64,000 nt of DNA from Malus domestica. Its lineage: Eukaryota > Streptophyta > Magnoliopsida > Rosales > Rosaceae. A model generated the notes under the pieces. It searched no databases, was not told the origin of the DNA, and saw only the letters and a list, made by a program, of their open reading frames with translations. This document shows, one piece after another, positions 58,221 to 64,000 of this stretch. Position 1 is the first letter of the stretch. Every line of letters starts with the position of its first letter. The position numbers and the translations under genes were made by a program. The DNA lies in contig NC_091665.1 in assembly GCF_042453785.1 (NCBI RefSeq), positions 28,506,501 to 28,570,500 of the forward strand, in the 5' to 3' direction.

Positions 58221-59090
58221 CTTCAACTGCTTTATAAAATGCGTTAGAAATGTGTTGCATCTTTACAGTCTAGTCCTCATATTATTTACCTTTGACTTGT
58301 TTGTTGGTTGTGATTACAATTGCAGGCAGAAAAAATGAACCAAGTAAAAAACTATCCAGAAATGCAAAGTAAATGAAATAATGATCTCAGATAATAACAA
58401 AACATCATCATTCTTGGACAAACATATTAATGAGATGTAATGATATTAAACATTGTTAGTGTGTTTAAGATAAGTGTGTTTCTTTGTTAAGCATTCATAT
58501 GGGAGCAGTCTTGGAATATGTTAGTTACCCACGCAAATGAGGCATTAACAAGTGTGCAGTATGCATTTCCAAATGACTTCAGGCCTACTCGATGAAATGA
58601 CAATATGCATGCTATTTCAGTTAAAAAAAAATTTGCACTCTGCGCACGCTATTCTTACTAACCCCTTAATATTATTTCCTGAATCCACTACCGACTGAGA
58701 GTATGCGTGGCGGGAATCCATTAGGGATGCCGGTGTTGTTACTGGTGCTGCATGCTTTAGTAATTAATTAATTTTATGTAATACTGGATTATTCATTTTA
58801 TAAGTGGACACTGTTTTCTGAAAAAAAAACAAACAGAGAGAAAATAAAATGTTGTTTTGGTGCGTTCCAGTTGTTATATACGAAAGGGGCCAAGAACTAG
58901 TGGCACTAGCTATCCGACTTCCAACTAGAGGTCGCCTCGTTTATTTGATACGGTAAATAGTGTGGGGTACGTGAAGGACACAAAAGCAAAAGCAATGGGA
59001 CTAGTGGACGACCCCGGACAAGTCCTTATTAATGATCCAAAACACTTTACTGTTATTTTATACTAATTTATACTAAGCCAGCTGAGGAAG
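58221..59090. other. Intergenic DNA, no gene seen
   Basis: No coding signal or defined repeat. Confidence 0.5.
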
Positions 59091-59430
59091 AGTGTGAACC
59101 CTAGAAACTTCACATTATGACCATTAGGTCATTTGAAATGTATGTAAACCCTAGCATTCTCACATTACGACCATGTAATATATAAACATTGCATCCAACA
59201 TGTGATAAATTGGTTATGTTCTTTTTTCACTTCTCACGCGAATGTCTAGCTACTTCTAGTTCATTTTTCTTTAACTGATTGACTAAATAAAATAAGTATT
59301 ATTAGTTGGTTTTAAAAAAACATATACCTTAGCATATCCTCACATTGTGACTGTGGTATGTAGACTTTCGGGTCGAACGTGTGGTAATTGGCCATGTTCC
59401 TTTCTCGCTCGTCAAGCGATTATCTCGTTC
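59091..59430. repeat. Degenerate direct repeats
   Basis: A phrase of the form ACCCTAGCATTCTCACATTACGACCATG...GTGATAAATTGGTTATGTTC recurs two to three times at about 59100, 59145 and 59325, always followed by CACTTCTCACGCGA-like sequence. Probably fragments of one older element. Confidence 0.45.
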
Positions 59431-59880
59431 TGATTATACACATTTACCTTTCACTTTCAGATTCAATTGACCCTTTTCGTTTGCTAAATGTCGTTATCTT
59501 ATTTCTTCAAAGAGTGAAGCTAGTACAAGCCGCTAAAATTGAAAATATAGGAAAAATCTAAACCTAAAGATCACCACATATTAAAATAGCAGCATAAACT
59601 AAATCAAGCAGCATCTCTCTACTCACAAACTACCGATTTTAATTAATGTTCTGTTCTCTCATCGATCCAGAAAAAAATACAGATAAGGAGCAGATAATTC
59701 AATCAAAGTGGGATTCATAAATATCATGGAATATAATAACAAATATTCTTCCACCTAAATAAGTGCGAAAAGCCTGAAACCTCCATCTCTTCTTCGATCG
59801 ATACAATCAACCCCAATGATTTCAATCAAGTTAATATTAAGCACGGAAAGAGGGGGGGAAAAAAACTAAATTTACCAAAT
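59431..59880. other. 3' flank of the AIR12-like gene
   Basis: AT-rich, with no further feature. Confidence 0.5.
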
Positions 59881-60609
59881 TTAGAAAGCAATGAGAGCTC
59901 CAAGAACCAAAAGCGAAATGGAAAACAAACCCATGTTTCCTCCACTCCCAGTCCTCAAAGCCCCACTACCGCCGCCAGTGGTGTTAGTGGTGGAGCCACC
60001 GCCCGTGGTGGTGTTGGTAGTGGAATTAGCTACCAAGGGCAAGGTCTCATAGGACCTGAGATTGGCGGGGGAGAAGTCATGCTTTTCAGGGAAACCGGTG
60101 GTGGTGTTGACTCCGGGGCCCACCTGCCAGACGTGGTTGACGGACACGGCGTCTTTTTTGACCTTGACGGTGGCGAAGATCATGAAGGTGCCGCTGGAGA
60201 ACTCGGCGCTGACGTCCCAGACGTCGAACGAGAGCTTTCCGGGAATGATGGAGGCGTAGGAGCTGATGTTGTAGGTTGTGACGGTCGGGGTGCCGTTAGC
60301 AGTTAGGTGGGCCAGTAGGGCCTGGGACCCGGCCATTCTTTCGGCTGTGGGGTTGATGGCCCAGGCGACCCAGCCGTCGGTCTTGGCGGGGGCGGCGACG
60401 AAGGCAATGGAGAGGGAGGAGTTGGAGCGGTCGTACGTCCAGTGGAGGTAGGAGCTGAGGACGGGGAGGTCGGAGCAGTTGGAGTATAACTTGTTTTTGA
60501 ATGTCTGTGAGTTGCAGGTGGCTGCTTGTACGGCCGGCGAGATTAGCAGAGCCAATAGGAGGGAAATGCATGAAATCTGGAGGAGAGAGAGAGGGAGAGA
60601 GGAAGCCAT
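59881..60609 (-). CDS. AIR12: AIR12-like DOMON protein, predicted GPI-anchored
   Basis: An intronless gene for a 242-aa protein of the auxin-induced-in-root-cultures-12 family, an extracellular b-type cytochrome on the outer face of the plasma membrane. A signal peptide covers about 1-29 (ending SPAVQA). The DOMON domain has likely haem ligands Met92 (RMAGSQ) and His177 (PEKHDF), as described for AIR12. A low-complexity Thr/Asn/Gly linker (about 195-222) follows, and the protein ends in a hydrophobic tail, LFSISLLVLGALIAF, without a basic end, which is a GPI-attachment pattern. It lacks the b561 core. A TATA box (ATATAAATC, minus strand) lies about 95 bp upstream, and GA-rich leader sequence sits just before the ATG. 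It corresponds to Arabidopsis At3g07390 by family and by position. Confidence 0.93.
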   Translation of the reverse strand: MASSLPLSLLQISCISLLLALLISPAVQAATCNSQTFKNKLYSNCSDLPVLSSYLHWTYDRSNSSLSIAFVAAPAKTDGWVAWAINPTAERMAGSQALLAHLTANGTPTVTTYNISSYASIIPGKLSFDVWDVSAEFSSGTFMIFATVKVKKDAVSVNHVWQVGPGVNTTTGFPEKHDFSPANLRSYETLPLVANSTTNTTTGGGSTTNTTGGGSGALRTGSGGNMGLFSISLLVLGALIAF

Positions 60610-60701
60610 TGGAGAGAGATGAGGGCTTTGTGGAAAGAAAGAAAAAAGAGGGAGAGAGAGTGTGATTGTGTGTGTGCTATGCCGAATGCAAAGCTTGTGG
60701 G

Positions 60702-60711
60702 GATTTATATT
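60702..60711 (-). promoter_or_regulatory. TATA box of the AIR12-like gene
   Basis: ATATAAATCC on the minus strand, about 95 bp before the ATG. Confidence 0.45.
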
Positions 60712-60970
60712 GGTAAAAGATTGTTAGAAGTGCATCCGATACATCACGTGACATACTGAAGATATGCATACAAGATTATTTATCTTTGTATTTGAGGGGA
60801 AGATACTAGTGGAGTGAGATGTGGGGTGTGGCGTACTTCGGTAGGGTGCTTCGAACTAATTCACTTGTATATATTGACTTTGATTCCAAGATTATTGACC
60901 TTGAGATAATAAAATCTTGTGTAATCTAAACAGGACACAACTGGTGATAGATAAGTTTTTACTAAAGAGA

Positions 60971-61260
60971 AATATTATTTATATCATGTTTTTGTACTAC
61001 ATTTTCATATCACCTTAGGTGACATTTGATGTGATAGCCACATCATTTGAATTAATCAGATTTTTAAATTTAGTTCATTATTTAATAAACTAATAATTAA
61101 GAAAAACTAGTTAATCAAATGATGATTGTGGTATACGAGGAATCTTTCTCCTTCATTTCCTTGGGTTTTGCAAAATTTTCAAATGATGTGACTGTCTACA
61201 TCAAATGCCACCTAAAATGATATGGAAATGTGGTATAAAAACATGGTATGAATAACATTA
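60971..61260. repeat. MITE with long inverted ends upstream of AIR12
   Basis: AATATTATTTATATCATGTTTTTGTACTAC at the left matches, inverted, the right end GTGGTATAAAAACATGGTATGAATAAC. CATATCACCTTAGGTGRCATTTGATGT also pairs with its complement near 61195. About 290 bp. Confidence 0.75.
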
Positions 61261-61603
61261 CTCTTTGCTAAATGATGATTAAAATTTGAAATTGAAAATA
61301 AAAAAATGTGAGTAGCACGTGGGCAACTTGGACCATGCAACGGGTGCCGTTAGATGGCCGCTAACCATGGAGCTGTGAGTGAATGTGAACTGCACATATG
61401 GTCCTCTTTTTCTTTTAGGTTGGTGAATGGGGATTGGAGAATTTGTGAAATGAACGACTTTACTGAGTCTTCTCGCTTTGTTTCCACTTTGTGCTTTACA
61501 TCCATGAAGACAAAAAAGAAGGCTTGGAATTGGAATTTGATTCCTTTCCCTTTGTGAAATTTTCACTGGCCACACATCGCTGGAGGTTTTCTGAGAAAAG
61601 GGG

Positions 61604-62416
61604 TGGCACGGTCGGATTCGGTATGGTTTTGGAGTGAAATCCAAATTTATTTTGGTTTAAATTGATGCTGTTTTGAAGTTTGAATCGAAATGAAACTAAA
61701 CCATTTGATTTTGATTCGGTTCGTTTGAAACGTTTTGGTTTCATTTATGCCTCGCTTGTAGGCCTGTTAAAAATGTGGCACTAATACAAGTATTCAACAT
61801 TCAAATAAACTCAAAAGTTTAAAACCTAACATTTGCAAACTAAATGCTTTATAATACAACTATTTGATTGTGTAAATTAGAAGTTTGAGATTGCCTTAGA
61901 GCTTATTGTTGCGGTTGTGGATTAATAAGAAGAGATGCGATGCTTGAATTGAATTGACAATACGAAGAGGAAGGATTCACGATTTGTAGTGGATTAATAA
62001 GAAGAGATGCGATGCTTGAATTGAATTGACAATATGAAGAGGAAGGATTCACGATTTGTAGTGTGAAAATCATGTCAACAGAGTGTAAAAGTCAAAGAGG
62101 AGACTCGATGTTAGTATGTTACAATTTAGCAAATGCCATTCTATGGTGTGATGTATGGACTCAACCAAATAATCAAATAACCAATTAGAACTCAACACCT
62201 AATATTGGGCATTAACTTAAATATGTTCTTAATTTATGCAGTGCAGTTTGATTTCAGTTCAGTCCAAGAAGTTCAAAACCAAAATAAAACATTTTTTTAG
62301 CTTACGGTTCGTTTTCAAACCAAAACCATTTCAAAATCACAAAAACAGAACCATTCGGTGTGGTCAATTTAATTCATGTTTCAATTTCGATTTTCAGTTA
62401 AAAGTGCCTACCCCTA
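61604..62416. repeat. Non-autonomous hAT-like element with GGGGTGGCAC ends
   Basis: The left end is GGGGTGGCACGGTCGG and the right end GTGCCTACCCC, with subterminal TTCGGTATGG / CCATTCGGTGTGG and AAACCAAAACCATTT phrases inverted to each other. The interior contains a 72-bp tandem duplication. Confidence 0.55.
61918..62061. repeat. 72-bp tandem duplication
   Basis: Two copies (61918-61989 and 61990-62061) of TGGATTAATAAGAAGAGATG...CACGATTTGTAG, differing at one site (ATACGAAG against ATATGAAG). Confidence 0.92.
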
Positions 62417-62679
62417 TGTCACAGTCCCAACTCCTAAAGAATGGAATGGAATGAACAAATGTTGTGGCAAATAATTATGATATGTCCTAAGTTTAAAATT
62501 TATTATAGAAATCGAAGCTTTTCTCAAGCGATTCTTACTTATGTGTTATATGCTCTTGCCTTTTTGTTCTTTAAATTGTTGAAAATGTGACATCATACGG
62601 ATTATTCCGATGAATGTCATTTACGTGCTGAGCTTTCATTTTTTTTTTAAGAAAGTGCAATATTCTGTTAATTAAATAA

Positions 62680-62825
62680 AAGGAAAACTAACGAAAAGTA
62701 AAAAAAAAAAATTTAATGAAAAAATACAAATAAATGGTCAATGAATAGTACCAAGAAATGGTAAAAATATGGATTTTCGTTAAAAATGAACAGTATTGAA
62801 AGTGTTTCATTAAAACTCTCTTAAA
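62680..62825. repeat. MITE, AACGAAAAG / CGTTAAAA family, second copy
   Basis: It begins GGAAAACTAACGAAAAG and contains GATTTTCGTTAAAAATGAACAG and GAAAGTGTTTCATTAAAACTC. Related to 8555-8750. Confidence 0.6.
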
Positions 62826-63943
62826 TAAAAGCATTATAAATACATATTATGAATAACTCAACTTCAAAAGAGTCATTTCAAACCAAATCTAAAATTATTA
62901 TAATAAAACATCACCAGTCACAAAACAATGAGTAGACATTATGTTTTATATTTTCATTTTTTTTCTTTTGAAAGTGAGAGTAATCATTTATCTCAAACGA
63001 ATAGTTTTAGAGCTTATTTGGAAGTGATTTTAAAATGGCTGAGCCTTCGATAAAAGTACATTTGAAATCAATTCTTAGTAAAAATGTAAGTAAATCTTGA
63101 AAGACACCTAAAGTGCACTATGGAAGAAGCACATAATTGGTGTTTATTGTAGAAAACACTTATGTAATTTTAGAATCTAAAAATATTTTCTCTAAAAACG
63201 GGTTCAGTTTTTTGTACTTGATATATATTCCGATCTATTGGTGTTGAATTGACTAATACCAAATGCATAATGCTAGGGAGACTATAGACAACATTTGGCA
63301 AATTAAATAACATGAAAGTTGATGATTGAATTATAATTTAAGTGTTGGTAAACGTACTTATTTATATTAATGATATTTTATTTAGTTTGTAAATTTTATC
63401 TCTTTATCATTACTCTAATAAAAAATATCACATTCAAATAACTTACCCAAGTTTGGTACGCGTATTCCAAAACTAGCCTTACACCACGTGTATCTCAAGT
63501 CGTGTATTTTATTTTCACCTACTCCCACTATCGCTTGTATTGACGCCGACAAAGGCGAGTAGTTAGGGTCTCCTAGCCTTTTTAATACGTTTTTTAACTT
63601 GATTTCTGCATTTTCAACTGTTTTTGTTCCGACTCTTCTTTTTGTTCGGTTCAAATAAACAGAGTATAATTTTTTCCTTTTTTTTTTCTCTCTTATTTGA
63701 ACGATCAAGGTTTAGTTATGTTAATATCTTATATTAATTTTTTATATAAAAAAACAAAATAGAAAATATAAGAGAAGATGATGGAAATAAATGAAAAGAG
63801 AAGATAAAAGAATTCTAATCCCAAATAAACTATCTTCCTTTTTGTCCAAAAAAACTATCTTCCTTAATTTCTTCAATTTTTTTTTTTTAAATTCAAGTAA
63901 TTTAGTACGTTATGGTCAAAACAACAGTAATTAAGTTACTAAA
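62826..63943. other. Intergenic DNA, no gene seen
   Basis: AT-rich sequence with no supported feature. Confidence 0.5.
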
Positions 63944-63961
63944 ACTAGCCTGCGCGGCAGG
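63944..63961 (-). other. Possible Helitron-like terminus
   Basis: Read on the minus strand, the palindrome CCTGCCGCGCAGG is followed at once by CTAGT. It resembles a Helitron 3' end but lacks the usual spacer, and the window ends 40 bp later. Confidence 0.25.
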
Positions 63962-64000
63962 CCAAGAAGCTTCTGTTTTAATTTTATGATATGACTTTGC

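Noticed and set aside
1-64000. CRISPR arrays, operons, phage or bacterial features
   Set aside because: Spliced genes, plant TEs and AT-rich spacers show this is a plant nuclear sequence. The tandem repeats found lack the regular repeat-spacer pattern of CRISPR.

Overview
This is a plant nuclear window: genes have GT-AG introns, intergenic DNA is AT-rich, and transposable elements of every major plant class are present. The organism is most likely a rosaceous plant, probably the apple/pear group. That rests on my recollection of several repeats (the 5S-bearing Cassandra TRIM, the antisense ORF of a long-LTR element, and MITEs with AACGAAAAG-type ends). It is an inference, not a search result.

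Five intact-looking host genes belong to recognisable families, plus a DUF26 gene. In order they are: an NS2/SYNC2-type asparaginyl-tRNA synthetase-like gene (14990-17744, +, 8 exons); a DUF26 cysteine-rich secretory protein (18081-18881, -, 1 exon); a RABA5 small GTPase (32177-34127, +, 2 exons); a large class-3-lipase/P-loop protein (34703-40085, -, 14 exons, 1021 aa by my splicing); a DOMON + cytochrome b561 protein (48466-50529, -, 3 exons, 387 aa); and an AIR12-like GPI-type DOMON protein (59881-60609, -, 1 exon). NS2, RABA5, lipase and AIR12 correspond to the consecutive Arabidopsis loci At3g07420, At3g07410, At3g07400 and At3g07390. The window is therefore a conserved syntenic block inflated by transposons, with an extra DUF26 gene and an extra DOMON-b561 gene inside it.

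Between the genes: 1-3662 is the 3' part of a long LTR retrotransposon with an antisense coiled-coil ORF and a 3' LTR. 3663-7914 looks like the 3' part of a Helitron that carries decayed host exons, including TOM20. 9414-11544 is a non-autonomous LTR element. 19770-26201 is a Mutator-like element with doubled terminal repeats, carrying a 5.1-kb LTR-like insertion. 26300-29004 holds two further Mutator-like elements, one with a FAR1-type transposase fragment and a 9-bp target duplication. 29515-30263 is a TRIM nested in an LTR of its own family. 41746-42110 is a solo LTR. 43380-47019 holds MITEs and a small Mutator-like element. 50-57 kb contains a burst of one MITE family, one copy of which is split by two head-to-head Cassandra elements. 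A decayed intronless copy of a 20S proteasome beta (PBD) gene lies at 57635-58220.

The genes do not form an operon-like unit. RABA5 (vesicle traffic) and the lipase/GTPase protein are convergent. The two DOMON proteins form a same-strand pair that probably arose by duplication, one with and one without the transmembrane b561 core, and both would act in plasma-membrane/apoplast redox. I found no CRISPR, operon, rRNA array or tRNA gene.
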